A program made the position numbers and the translations under genes. 64,000 bases of DNA from Uranotaenia lowii (lineage: Eukaryota; Arthropoda; Insecta; Diptera; Culicidae), in assembly GCF_029784155.1 (NCBI RefSeq), contig NC_073693.1:312395304-312459303 (forward strand). Direction: 5' to 3'. Position 1 is the first letter of the stretch, and every line of letters begins with the position of its first letter. The notes beneath the pieces are model-generated. The model saw only the letters and a list, made by a program, of their open reading frames with translations. It did no database searches and had not been told where the DNA came from. Of the stretch, positions 32,870 through 44,502 are shown piece after piece.

Positions 32870-33935
32870 CCATTAAGGTAAAGGGTGGTGCGGTAAAAAT
32901 TTGGTCTAGGGAAAACGCGTGTAAATCGGTGAAATCGTTTATTTTAAAAATCTAATTAAATTTCTTTTTCTAGTTTAATTAGTATAAAATTCAGGAAAAA
33001 TATTCAGCAAGGCTTCCGTTTTTCCAAATCCAAATTGCCGGGACTTACGCTTAACCCCTGCCATCAGATTTTATACAGCCACCTTGTCCACCTTCTTCGC
33101 CGCAGAAAGCCAGTTTGCCTTGAACTGCTGCTCATCCTTAGCAGTTTTTTGGTCTTCTTTAGGTTCCGCTTGACAATAGCCCAGTATTTCTCAATTGGGC
33201 GGAGCTCTGGCGTGTTGGGAGGGTTCTTGTCCTTGGGAACCACCCGCACGTCGTTGGCGGCGTACCACTCCATGGCCTTTTTTACCGTAATGACAAGATG
33301 AAAAATCCGTCCAAAAACAGTACGAAACAACCGAGTATCTTCAGGAAAGGCGGCAGACTTTTATTCAAACACTCTTTCACGAAAATTTCTTGGTTGACAG
33401 TCCCGGAAGCTATAAAAATGCTGCTTTTCAAGCCTCAGGTACAGATGGCTTGTCAAACCAGATATTTCTTCGCGAACTTTGACAGTTTCATGTGCTTGAA
33501 AATATCTGCTACCTTTCCCCTTCCTTTTGCCATATGAAATTCCTGTCCCGGAAACCTACGTCAAAGCCGACGAAGCTACGTCGGCTTTGACGTAGGTTTC
33601 GTCGTCCATTACCACGCAGTCAAACTTCATCAGCATAGTCGTGTACAGCTTCCTGGATCGCGCTTTGGCCGTCGTATTTTGTGTATCATCGCAATTTGGA
33701 GTCACTTCCTTCTTGAAAGTCGATAGTCCGGCTCGTTTTTTTGGCTCGATGCACGGTTATAGACGATACACCCAGCTTATTTGCGGCATCTCGGAGAGAG
33801 AGGTTAGGGTTTCGCTTGAAACTATTGGCAACTCTCTTTGTCGTTTCAGCGGCTTCCGGTTTTTTTTGGCTCCCGATCCAGACTCCCTGGCTGTCGACAA
33901 ACAAAGGTTAATATTGATTGGAATTTTTTAATGCT
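32870..33935 (-). pseudogene. Tc1/mariner-family transposase pseudogene, second copy
   Basis: Read on the minus strand, the N-terminal part (33686-33904) has a helix-turn-helix segment SLRDAANKLGVSSITVHRAK. The middle has MDDETYVKAD, the first catalytic Asp block, at about 33572-33608. The C-terminal part (33064-33330) has EWYAANDVRVVPKDKNPPN and PELRPIEKYWAIVKRNLK, where the E of RPIEKYW is the third catalytic position. Frameshifts and stops separate the parts. Just after ETYVKAD the coding sequence is replaced by its own inverted copy (hairpin 33551-33600). GGGTGGTGCGGTAAAAATTT at about 32882 may be the terminal inverted repeat; the other end was not found. Confidence 0.85.
33551..33600. 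other. Perfect 21 bp inverted duplication inside the transposase pseudogene
   Basis: Arms 33551-33571 and 33580-33600 (GAAACCTACGTC...GCCGAC) are exact reverse complements with an 8-base spacer. The right arm in minus orientation is the codons for ETYVKAD, so the left arm is a snap-back copy of a catalytic-core coding segment. Confidence 0.9.
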
Positions 33936-34084
33936 TTGTCGGATTTCAAGGTTTTCAGTTTGAATTTTGTGTTTCAAACTTATTTTGAGTTCTATTATAA
34001 ATGATTTTTGAGCAATGAAGGCTTCATTTTTTTTCCTTTTTATATCGTTTGCAAATATTGCTTGCTATAAAAAAAGCTTTCCTC

Positions 34085-34790
34085 TCGTCGGTTCGCTCCC
34101 AACTTCGTTGACGGATCCCAACTTTGCAACTCTGCTGCCCATCAACCTCGAATCCGAGGGGCAATATTGGGAAAATTTATGATCCCCTCGAAAAGCCAAT
34201 ATATTTCATCGAACGGCCAATTGACCTTGTTCGGTTCTATCGTTCGGATCATGATGAATCGCCACCTGAATTCATTTCGCCATCCATAACGCCATCCATT
34301 ATCGGCTTATTTATGCGTTTCCGGACCATGAACGGTCCCTTCGTTTTCGGGGTGGAATTGGGAGTCTTTTTTCCTCTTCTGCTGGCCCCTCTTGCATCGG
34401 CAAGTTTTTTTTATGGTTCCAAACATGTTTGATCCAGTTTTAACAGCGCTTTTCGAGAGATTATTTTTTGTTTCTGGTTCCAGAAACGTAAGCTTTTCCA
34501 TACCAGCAATAGCACCCGAAAAAAAAGTTGTCCCAGCCAGATTTTCTAGGACCGACACATACCGAAAGTGCCAATTTTTGCTGTGTTTGGGTTTCAAGAT
34601 CAACAAAGTCAACAGTCGCCCAAAGTCAATGGTCGAAGGTCATAAATCAAGAACACACTGAGCTGGTGGGCTGGCAAAACCAAAAAACGAGAGAAAAAAT
34701 TAAACTAGGAAAAACTAGCTCTGAACACGCACTTCTCCGGGCGCGAAGGGAAATCCGGTCTTTTTCGAGCATTTGAAATCTTGAATCTCA
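34085..34790. other. Less AT-rich segment of unknown nature
   Basis: Composition is more balanced than the flanks, with short overlapping ORFs on both strands (for example 34307-34612 minus, 101 codons with a basic KKTCRCKRGQQKRKK stretch; 34124-34432 plus). No domain or element is recognised and no copy is seen in the window. Could be an old transposon fragment or single-copy DNA. Confidence 0.35.
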
Positions 34791-34880
34791 TTGTCCGAGT
34801 TTTTTATCGGTTTTTTTCGTGTTTTGTTGGAGAAATGAAGGGGATTCTGTGCACATGTGAGTTGATATTATTTTTTTGCT

Positions 34881-35372
34881 ACACAGCAGTTTCATGATGA
34901 ATTTCACGAGAGTTTATTTAACAAAATTTCCTGAATTGGTCTCTATTGCTCGCCCTTCACTTTTCCTTTCAAAACGTCATGGCTCTATCACAATTTTTTA
35001 GATTTTTAACGTCAATTGAATAACAATTCAGTGCAGATACATGTATTCATTACAGTCAGAACTCTCAAAAAGCTAAATTTGAAGGGGAACCATTCCTATC
35101 TTAAACACAGAAAAAAATATGACTATTACGTGTCACTGAAACTCCAACCTTAAAAATAAATCAACCTGTAATTGACAAAACCTGTAATTTTAAATTGTTT
35201 TCCTTAAAAGTTAACGAAGATTCATTTATCATTACAGCAAATGTCCTGTAAAAAAGTAAAAAATTAAATGTTACGCAATTTGTTTTTCGACCTGTGAAAT
35301 TACGGTAAATGTCCTGCTACTTTTTGTTACAGGACATTTGCGTAATTTTACAGGAAAATCGTTTTGCTGTGT
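34881..35372. mobile_element. Candidate MITE with ACACAGCA/TGCTGTGT ends
   Basis: Ends are ACACAGCA (34881-34888) and TGCTGTGT (35365-35372). Inside, GCAAATGTCCTGTAA (35237-35251) is perfectly inverted at 35327-35341, and CCTGTAATTTT-type words recur. No coding potential. End assignment rests on only eight bases. Confidence 0.45.
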
Positions 35373-35374
35373 AT

Positions 35375-35690
35375 ATAAAAATATAGGTGTTTTCTTTGTA
35401 ACACCTTCACGTATAAACAGACGATCGGAAGGCCGTAAAATTTGTTATCCGAGGGTTTCTCGGGTCAGAGATGGTTTGTATAATAGCCTCGAGAATCTCT
35501 CTTTTTATGGAAGAGAGGCTCCCATACAAAATCATCTTGAAATGGGACACAACACGAACAACTTTTAGACGTTTTTCAAGAAAACTAATTCAAAAGCATG
35601 AATTAGTTAGAGATGTGTAGATGAAGTTAAACATTTTCTGATGATTTTTTAACGGTAAAACGAAGTTTACCGGGTCAGCTGGTTTCTTTA
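35375..35690 (-). repeat. Truncated minus-strand copy of the CTAGCTGACCCGG family
   Basis: In minus orientation it starts AAACCAGCTGACCCGGTAAA followed by CTTCGTTTTACCG, and ends CACCTATATTTTTATATA. The head matches 39163 and the tail resembles that at 9980. A GGGTTTCTCGGG/GAGAGGCTCCC region lies inside. An internal deletion derivative of about 310 bp. Confidence 0.55.
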
Positions 35691-36190
35691 TAAATTAAAA
35701 AAATAGTAATGCAGGCTATTGATATCTAACATTATCTGTATCTATCTTTAAAAAATCGTTTTCGAACTTTAACATTCTGATCAAACCTTCTGAAGTAATA
35801 ATAAAATTTTCAAGTTAAAAAAATTTAACTAAATAGTCCTTGTTGAGTTATACTTAAATGTTAAGTTAATCGACAGAACTCGTAGTTTTTTTCCCACAAT
35901 AAGATTGATTCGGAGTTTTAGGTTTGATCGACATTTTTTTCAAATTCAATGTTCTTGGAGGTGAAATACAGGAATGGTATTTTTATTATGATAGATTAAA
36001 AGATTAACAAACGGTTTGAACAGTAGAAAAAAATATTGTTCAAATCCTTTACTTTTCTTTTGAATGTCTCAAAACATTAACTGTAGAATACATTATCCAA
36101 TAAAGTTGAAGCAAATATCAATTTTGTTTCTTGTCACCCCCCCACCCCTCCTCCCCCAAAATTTTCATAAAACCTGAAGGGAGAAAAAAA

Positions 36191-36690
36191 NNNNNNNNNN
36201 NNNNNNNNNNNNNNNNNNNNNNNNNNNNNNNNNNNNNNNNNNNNNNNNNNNNNNNNNNNNNNNNNNNNNNNNNNNNNNNNNNNNNNNNNNNNNNNNNNNN
36301 NNNNNNNNNNNNNNNNNNNNNNNNNNNNNNNNNNNNNNNNNNNNNNNNNNNNNNNNNNNNNNNNNNNNNNNNNNNNNNNNNNNNNNNNNNNNNNNNNNNN
36401 NNNNNNNNNNNNNNNNNNNNNNNNNNNNNNNNNNNNNNNNNNNNNNNNNNNNNNNNNNNNNNNNNNNNNNNNNNNNNNNNNNNNNNNNNNNNNNNNNNNN
36501 NNNNNNNNNNNNNNNNNNNNNNNNNNNNNNNNNNNNNNNNNNNNNNNNNNNNNNNNNNNNNNNNNNNNNNNNNNNNNNNNNNNNNNNNNNNNNNNNNNNN
36601 NNNNNNNNNNNNNNNNNNNNNNNNNNNNNNNNNNNNNNNNNNNNNNNNNNNNNNNNNNNNNNNNNNNNNNNNNNNNNNNNNNNNNNNNNN
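36191..36690. other. Assembly gap (500 N)
   Basis: Exactly 500 ambiguous bases. The left flank is poly-A, preceded by C-rich low complexity (36137-36160); the right flank is a GGCCGNNAC tandem repeat. ORFs spanning it are artefacts. Confidence 0.99.
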
Positions 36691-36691
36691 T

Positions 36692-36713
36692 GGCCGATAC
36701 GGCCGGAACGGCC
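36692..36713. repeat. GGCCGNNAC 9 bp tandem repeat at gap edge
   Basis: GGCCGATACGGCCGGAACGG followed by CC contains two overlapping GGCC-N5-GGCC sequences (36692-36704 and 36701-36713), starting one base after the gap. A third, degraded unit follows. It probably is the visible end of a tandem array that the assembly could not cross. Confidence 0.7.
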
Positions 36714-36719
36714 GAAAAA

Positions 36720-39160
36720 CAATTATCATAATGGAAACAATTACGCCAACTTGCAGATAAAGTGGAGCCAAAAAAAATTATCACAATGGAAGAAAAATTA
36801 TACTAACTTGGAGATAAAATGATTTATGTTTAATCTTAGAATACTTGATTCAACTTTTTCCACCTTATAATTCTTTCAATTATTTGTCGCCCTGTTAGAT
36901 CAACATTCACGACTTTATATCAACGATAGACAAGTGTGCAGTTATTGAAAACAGTATTCGAAAAAAAAACTTTGTTCAATTTTAACTATAAGGCTCGAAC
37001 TCAAGAACATCGGCTCAGCTGAAAAATGTACTGTCAATTGAGATTTAACACAAGCCCAGCTAGCTTCAACGTGATTCAATCCATGCGTAGAATTTCATAC
37101 AACTTATCAGATTTGGCTAAAATCAAAACTCCCCTTCGAAAAAGTTTTAAGTTAAATTGTTGATCCACTTTGAAAATGTGATTTAATTGGTTTTTTTATT
37201 AAAAAAATATTATAGAAATAATAGAATTAAGATGAAAAAATTTTTTAGCATAGACTATGACTTATAAGAAATAAATATATCATTCACAGGGCACTGGTGA
37301 ATGTGCTAAAATAAAAATCACTGGACATATTTCAAGAACGAATAAAAGAGAAAATCTTTGATCTAGGATTTCCGTACTTCTTTACCAGAATATTGAGGAA
37401 AAGTTAAAAAGTGGATCAGAAACAAGAATAGCCGGATATTTGAAAAATCATTCGAAAATTTAAGTCCAATGGCTAAATTATTGAAGGATCTGAAAGGGTT
37501 GAATTCAGCCATAGGGAGGGAGGCGGGGGGGGCTCAGGGCAATTTTTCTCAGGTGGCTCCTATGAATCGAATATTCCATATTCAAATCCGAAATGAAATG
37601 ACTAATAGTAACGAATTTAATTTGAATTTCATGGGAATGTGGGGATTTAAGAGTAAAATTCAAAATTTTAAATCAAATTTTATTCATAATCATATTTTGG
37701 TTTCTAATAACAATTTTAAATCAAAGATTTGAAAAACTATCTGCAAATGAAATTCAAATGTAAATAAATTTGAAGAACAACGTTACAATCGGAGCCAAAG
37801 CAGGAATTGAATAATAAATTATTTAAAATTCAATCACATGTTTATTTCATTTAAATATCTTTTTCAAAGTTCTTAACCTTAATCAAAAACCCGAGTTTTC
37901 AGAGAAGCTACGGTACCCAAGAAAAAACACAAAAATTGAAAATATCTTTGAATTGAATTTTTTTTATAAAACCTGAGAAAAGATTAGATTAAAAACAAAG
38001 AAATATTCATGTTTAGAGAAGCACTCAAGGATATTCGGAATTCAACTATGAGAACATTTTTATGATGAAAATATTTTGAAAATGGTCCAAACTCGAAAGC
38101 ATAAAACTTCGGTTAAATCAGTTAACAAACTGTACAAGTATTTGTATTTCAAATCGAAGTCTGTAACATATATGAAAAATTCGTTCAGAAACTCAGTATG
38201 GAAAATTGGTCTGATTTCAGCAACTTGAGTAGTCTTTTTTAATTTTTTTTTAACTTCAAAGCTGATTTTCAGAAAAGAGTGAAGAATGTTTAAACTAAGG
38301 CAAATTTTTTTAATGATCGATAAATATATTCCAGGTGCCCCGTTTTTTGTTTCAAAAATACTCGAATATTACCCAGAATAAAAATTTTGAAATGATTTAT
38401 TATAAAGACTTTTAAATAATTTGATATTTCAAAGCTGTTCGCAAAATATACGATTTGGGAAAGTTTTACCTAAAATTTGTAGGCGCTTCCCTGACCGAAA
38501 ATGATCACTCATCCTGGCGATATTTGATTCATTGTTTAGGTAATTTACTCTAGTTTAAAGCTTAGTTCTTTTAGAAATGGGACAGTTACGAATGCGTGTA
38601 TCTTAAAAACCTTTCGTTTGATCTAAATACTTTCTATGAAGGAAATGCAGGTAATCTTATGATTATTCATTAAAAAAATTTAAAAAAAATATTTATCGTT
38701 TTTTTGTAAGAATAAATTCTATTTTATTATTTGTACCTCTCTTCGGCCAGCGCACACTTTTTTCAGTCATGATAATAATCAGTTTTTCAAACTAATACTT
38801 CGTCTAATCTGTATTTTAGGTGGCTCCATCCCCCTCCTTCAATTTCTAATAGTTTTCGGATCAATACTTCTCTTTTAAAAGAAACTGAGGCCACTTTAGT
38901 GGATATAGTTGTTTCGAGCCACTTTTTGAGCGTTTATAATGGAATTTCTGCTGGCAAAATCTGGCAGTGACGAAGTAAAACCATGAGGAGATTGAACTTA
39001 AAGTATAATCGGTTAGTATAGATCGTAGGTTGCGAAGGGTACATACAAAATAACTCATTTTAGGCTTTTGAAAAGAGTGAAAACCATAGTTTTCGTTTTG
39101 AAAATTGTTGTTTTTTTTTCCACAGGAGCAGAATTTTGGCAAATAATTTAATTTTATACA
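36720..39160. other. AT-rich noncoding DNA
   Basis: No supported gene. 37600-38060 is compositionally like the R1 family (recurrent AAATC, TTTAAAT and ATTCAA words) but I could not align it securely. A G-rich run GGAGGGAGGCGGGGGGGGCTC is at about 37516-37536. Confidence 0.4.
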
Positions 39161-39162
39161 AA

Positions 39163-39700
39163 ACTAGCAGACCCGGTAAACTTCGTCTTACCGTTTTAAA
39201 CTTGGCGTCTATTTCAATTTTTTTTTTCGCTGTTTGACTTAAAAAAAGCATCAAATCTTGAGTTGTTAATCGTCTCGCTTTCTTGAACATGTCCTAGTTT
39301 TTAAACATATCCATCTTTTACGTTTGCTCGAATTGGCCCGCTCAATTATTTCGGAATCAAATCTAGCAATTTTGACTTAATTCTACGGGTCTTTTAACTG
39401 ATTATTCAAAAAATATCTCCAATAAATTCAACATACATCTTACATGAATCCTTTTCATTTACATTTCTTTGATTCGGATGCTTTGAATATTGCCGAATGA
39501 TATCAGGTATAAGCTTCCCGTTGCAAATTCGATTTTTTTAGCACTCAACGCTACCATCAAACTTGGCAAACCTCATGCTAAAAAAAACCACTCTTTATAA
39601 CTTGTTTCATAAATAACATATGTTGATTATATCTATGTTTCATTTATTGTATACAATTTAGTTGATTGACTCCGCTTTGCTCGAGTTTACTTTAAAGTTT
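39163..39700 (+). repeat. Heads of the CTAGCTGACCCGG family (two fragments)
   Basis: ACTAGCAGACCCGGTAAACT at 39163, followed by TCGTCTTACCG, matches the minus copy at 35651-35686. A second head, TTGATTGACTCCGCTTTGCT at about 39660, is closer to the variant at 8367 (CTTGCTCGGGTTAGC) and, like it, is followed by AAATCGAAATCAAAA-type sequence. Neither shows a tail. Confidence 0.5.
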
Positions 39701-42665
39701 AAATCGAAATCAAAAATTTCTCATTTATTGGAATTTATTGCATATGAAACTTTATGAAAGAAGAATTTTGAATATCGGGACAATTTTTGGAGTGTTTGCT
39801 CAATATTCTGCCTAGCGCAGCACTATTAGCTCCCGAGTAGCTTTTGATGGTATATTTTTTAGAACTGAAGAAATAAAAACATTAGAGATGATTTTTTTTA
39901 AACCATTTTCAAGCAGCTTCACTTTCCTCACATTTGGAAGCAATGGTTATTTATATCCATATTTTCATCAAAATCATGTCCAAAAAAAAGGTTCGCCCTT
40001 TTTATTAAGCAAAAAAAGCTAATTAAGTCAAGAAATCTTGATTTTTTGGGTTAGTATTCAAAGAAATTTAATTTGGTTTTGAAAGGAGAAAAGATATGAT
40101 TAAATTTTTTGTTATTCAACCGAATTAAAGCATTTTTATCTTTTTTTTTATCCTTAAATACATACCAGCCCATTTAAACCATTGTTGTCTGATTTAAAAT
40201 TTTCCTAAAGAGTGTTGAAGGTGATTTGCGATTCTGTTTAAGATTATGTGATATTTTCAAGATTCAATAAGATTTAATTGGAACGCAGGTTTTAAAAAAT
40301 TAAATACATAAAAAAGAACTAATCTTTCAAGATGATTTCATGAGTTCATTCTTTTTTTCTGGAAATTTTCATGTAAATTTACCTCGACATTTAAAAATTT
40401 TAAATATCCGTTCAGATTTAACACTCGGGATACCCTATCTGACTATTTTAGAGAAAAATTGGAATATGTTTCATGACTTAAAGGCGCATTGCCACTTGTT
40501 TCACCGTGCGAAATGACAGGAGTTAATTTTATTTTCAACACTTTTAGATCATAACAAAAACTTATAAAAAAACAAATTCAGCTTCTGCTATCAAAATAAT
40601 TATGCTTCTGGAATATCAATCACAAAAAAAATGTCTCGGATCTAAAGTCTCACCTACGTAATCAAAATATGTTAAACACACATTTATGTAAAGTACGTAC
40701 TTGAATTCTGTGTAAACAAATAGGGAACCTGTAAACAGTTTTTTGGTGAACGATTTAAAAAAAAAAAGTTAAGTTTATTTAGTCAGATTGTTTATTTGGG
40801 CCCAACCATTTATAAACTTAGAAATCATGTATACATTTTTTGTAAATGTTGAACGTTCTCACTTCATTGCATTCGGCCTTCAAATGAACATCAATCTTAT
40901 ATAATCCATTTTAAAGGACAGGCTCTTGTTCAATTCATGTGTCTGTTCATTTGCAACGGATTTTGTGGTTGTTTTATAAATTTAATGGCGCATGATACAA
41001 CTTCTGTGAAGCACATTTGTACATGTTTGAAAAATATTTCTAGCGTTTTGGATTATAAACCAAGTCTTTCCACTTTTCTTTTTTCAAATGTCCACAAAGA
41101 GTCATACCATTATTTCATACGTATCAGTACTAAATTCATATTATTTAGACAACAATTCTTTCTTGAAATAACACGAATTGAAGTTTTAATTTTTTCAAAT
41201 AGTTTGAATGGTTTTGATTTGATCGGCAAAATATTAATCTGGGTCACATATGGGCGTCATTCATTACTACATATGTGCTGTACAAATGATCTAGGAATCA
41301 AGAAGAAAAAACACATCTAGGCTTCATGTGGTCACCACATGCATCGAAATTATGCTTGGTTGAGAAATGCGCGCCCAAAATTTCTCACTAAACAGTATGC
41401 TATGCCATAGTTACTAACGACGACGTTTGCTTGCGACGCCTTGACCATAGAGACGAAAAACAAACCGCCCGCCCGGCGCCCAAAGTAAAGAAAATCTCGA
41501 AAAAATTGAAGGCCATGACTTTAATTTGATTCATTTTATTACAAATTTAATGATTACGGACAATTGATGCGACTTTTTGTTGTTTTTATTCGATATAAAC
41601 CGATTCGCATGGCTACAGAATATTCTAAAAATAATTTCATTCGAATCGTTTCGGTCCTTTCGGAGGAGTAGTACTACAAACACCGTTACAAGAGAATTTT
41701 ATATAATAGATAATAAGCAAGTTCATTCTTTAATATACTCGGGTCCTTGCCACGAGCAGAAGTGGTATAGGATTCAAACGCTGGAATTTGTTTAAAATAG
41801 GGTATTTCATAAGTTTTGTCGTTCATCAAAAATCATCTGTCCCATAGCCTCGGAACCAGATAGATATACAGCTTACGAGCTGTGGATCTAGCAAACAAAT
41901 TTTGTTTGAGGTTAGGTTTGAATGACTCATTAAGAGGCAACACTTTCAGCTTATCGGAGAAAATCTTTTTTTGGAAATTTCAGCGATCTACCCTTAATTT
42001 TTCGCTTATTGAAAATTAAAAATGCTGGTATGAGACTTGACTTCCCTGATGACCCTTAGCCGAAGTTGCCGATCATATGCTTCACTTCAATGGTTGATTT
42101 GAACTTTGTGGTCATTTCTGACAGTATTTCCATACTCTTCCACCACTCACACACAGTAGTTCTTTGAATAATCAACGGTTTTGTCGGCTTTCAATTTGAT
42201 AATGATGGATTTCGAATGAAACTGTGCAAAATTATTTTTTCCTTTTCTCTTGCATCGTAAATATCTCAAAAACGTGTAAATTTTAAATTTAAAAAAAATA
42301 GGTCGGATAGTACTTTTTACAGGCAACAAAATGCTGTCAAAATTTTGAATGTCCGATTACTAGTAAACGAGCTATTAGCAAAAGCATGTGTCCCATTTCT
42401 GAAAGAACTAAGCTTTATTATTATTTTTAAATTTAGTTTATATGTTTTTCCAAGTGATCTTTAGTTGGTTCCGAATGATAAGTCAAAAAAAAATTTTTTT
42501 TTAATATTTAAAACTTTTGACAGCTTTGCTGCATTCGTGTGTTTCTTTGGTCTTTGAAATAGTCAAGAATCTATTGGAGGATGGATATGTCAATTGGGGT
42601 CCAATGAAATTTCTGACCACTATCCCGAATTTTTCGGTAGAAAAAAATCTTAGTTACCGTAAAAC
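39701..42665. other. AT-rich noncoding DNA
   Basis: No recognised gene. A 127-codon ORF at 40937-41320 lacks any motif and is probably chance. A short GC-rich, non-repetitive patch is at 41395-41485 (contains CGACGACG and CCGCCCGCCCGGCGCC), possibly single-copy regulatory DNA. Confidence 0.4.
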
Positions 42666-43557
42666 GGGGTAACATTGATCACCGGGGTTCATTTGATCAA
42701 CATGAGTTTTTTCAACATAATCATCAATAACTAAGTCTATATTACAAATATCTTAAAACTTTTTTCAACATTTAAAAACCTATAAGTCTAGTTTCAAATC
42801 TGAAAAACGAAGGAAAACTGTTTTTAAAAATTTCAAATGTAAGTAAAAGTGTAATTTCAAAACCTTGAAATATTTATTTTTTCGAAGGCTCGCAAAAAAA
42901 CGCCCTTCCTGATGAAATCAAAGCAATTCGAAGCAGCAGGTTAATTTATGAGAGATTTCATTTTTTTCCCTATTAAATGTATAGTTTTGTTGTATTTTGA
43001 GGTAAATTTTTCATACTTTAAAAAAGGTACATTAACCATGAGATAGCCAGTCTAGGACAAAAGGCTAGAAACCCTTTCAAATGGTAAAGTTTGAAGGAAA
43101 AATTTTAATGGAAGTAGTGCGAGGGCCTGAATGAAGGCAAAATTTTATTTGTTTTTGTTGCTAAAATTTTAAAAGTAATGTTAAAAAAATTTGCCCCTGA
43201 ATGTATGCAGCATCAGTGTCCATCTTCCGATTTTAATTATTTTTCGGCTTTGACACACTGAGGGCCGAGATGTTTTTTTTTTCAGACCGCGAATAAATCT
43301 AAACCAAGAAACACTGAAATTCAGTACTCTATCTCAGAATTTACTGGACCAAAAGTTATATATTCGGTATCTTTGAGCCACCGAAAGTGTTGTGTTCAGT
43401 TTTGTAGAGATTCATGATCAATTTTTCATCATTTGAGTATGTTTCGAACTGCCTTAGCAATTGATAAACTAGCATTTGAAAATATTACGAATGTGTTTTG
43501 TATCCTTCATGATCAAGAAAACTCCTTAAGAAAATAGAGACTGATCAATGTTACCCC
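42666..43557. mobile_element. MITE with perfect 16 bp TIRs (892 bp)
   Basis: GGGGTAACATTGATCA at 42666-42681 is perfectly inverted as TGATCAATGTTACCCC at 43542-43557. Next to the left TIR is a second ATTTGATCAACAT word. The interior is noncoding. This TIR type is, from memory, abundant in mosquito genomes. Confidence 0.85.
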
Positions 43558-44502
43558 AAAGAATCAATTTCTAAACAAAGACGAAATCGATTTTAAAATC
43601 AAATTTATAGTAGTCTAATAAATTTCTGCATCCATGTTTTACGTTCATAGGAGTCCAGTTCTGGTTTTAAAAATATGAAACATGTCACATTCCCCTTAAC
43701 AGAACAAATAAACGAAAAATATTGAAAAAAGCGATCAATTTTAAACCGTTTAACTGTACTTAGAAAAAATGACATCAAAATTTGGCCTTGCTTCGTTGCG
43801 TTTCATTTGTCTATGAACCGATTTTATTGACACAGATTTTAGTTTTTTTTATGTTGTTGTGAATCTTTTTTATAGAACATATTTGGTCTCTCAAAACTTC
43901 TCCTGTTTATTGAAGTGAAGATTAATATAATCTGAATGAGCGTTTCGAGTCATTTTGACCCGAACTGCTTTTGAAGGTTATGTTTACTTAAATCTATTCA
44001 TAAATTGCATGTTTTCATTTCTTTTTCTTTGGGGGTTCTCGTTGAGCGGTGATTCAAACGGTCGTAAGTAAATTGCATGTTTATAAATTTCCTTACAAAT
44101 AATGTAGAAGCGTAAAGTAAAAGCGATATATCTTTATACTTAATGCAAGAAATTTGTGCTTTATGAAAATAGGAGATGTTTCTCTCTAGTGCACTTTTTT
44201 TGTACTGCAAATTTTCGTTCAAGAAGAATTGATTACTATAAGGTAATACTTTAAATTTTGACAAGGCTGAGAGAAATTATTCTAGTGATTACATTTTTGC
44301 TTAAATATGGAAAAGAATATCATATACAAAACAAAACGTTTGATTCACTAGGACTTTTAAAAATATGTTCTTTATTGAGCTAATTAGAGAAAATGATATG
44401 TATTAGGTATATATTGGTGTTTCTAGTTTGTAGTGGATAAATAAAGTAACCCGATCAGGTGAGCAAATGAAAATAATAACTCAAAGATATTTCAACAAGA
44501 CA
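43558..44502. other. AT-rich noncoding DNA
   Basis: No gene. A short GAGTCATTTTGACCCGAACT stretch at about 43950 is the only repeat-like word noted. Confidence 0.4.

Noticed and set aside
34307..34612. 101-codon minus ORF with a basic KKTCRCKRGQQKRKK stretch as a transposase or nuclear protein
   Set aside because: No family could be recognised and the overlapping plus-strand frames are equally open; left as an unidentified segment.
40937..41320. 127-codon ORF as a possible host gene
   Set aside because: No domain, signal peptide or codon pattern that stands out, AT-rich composition, and no supporting splice or promoter context.
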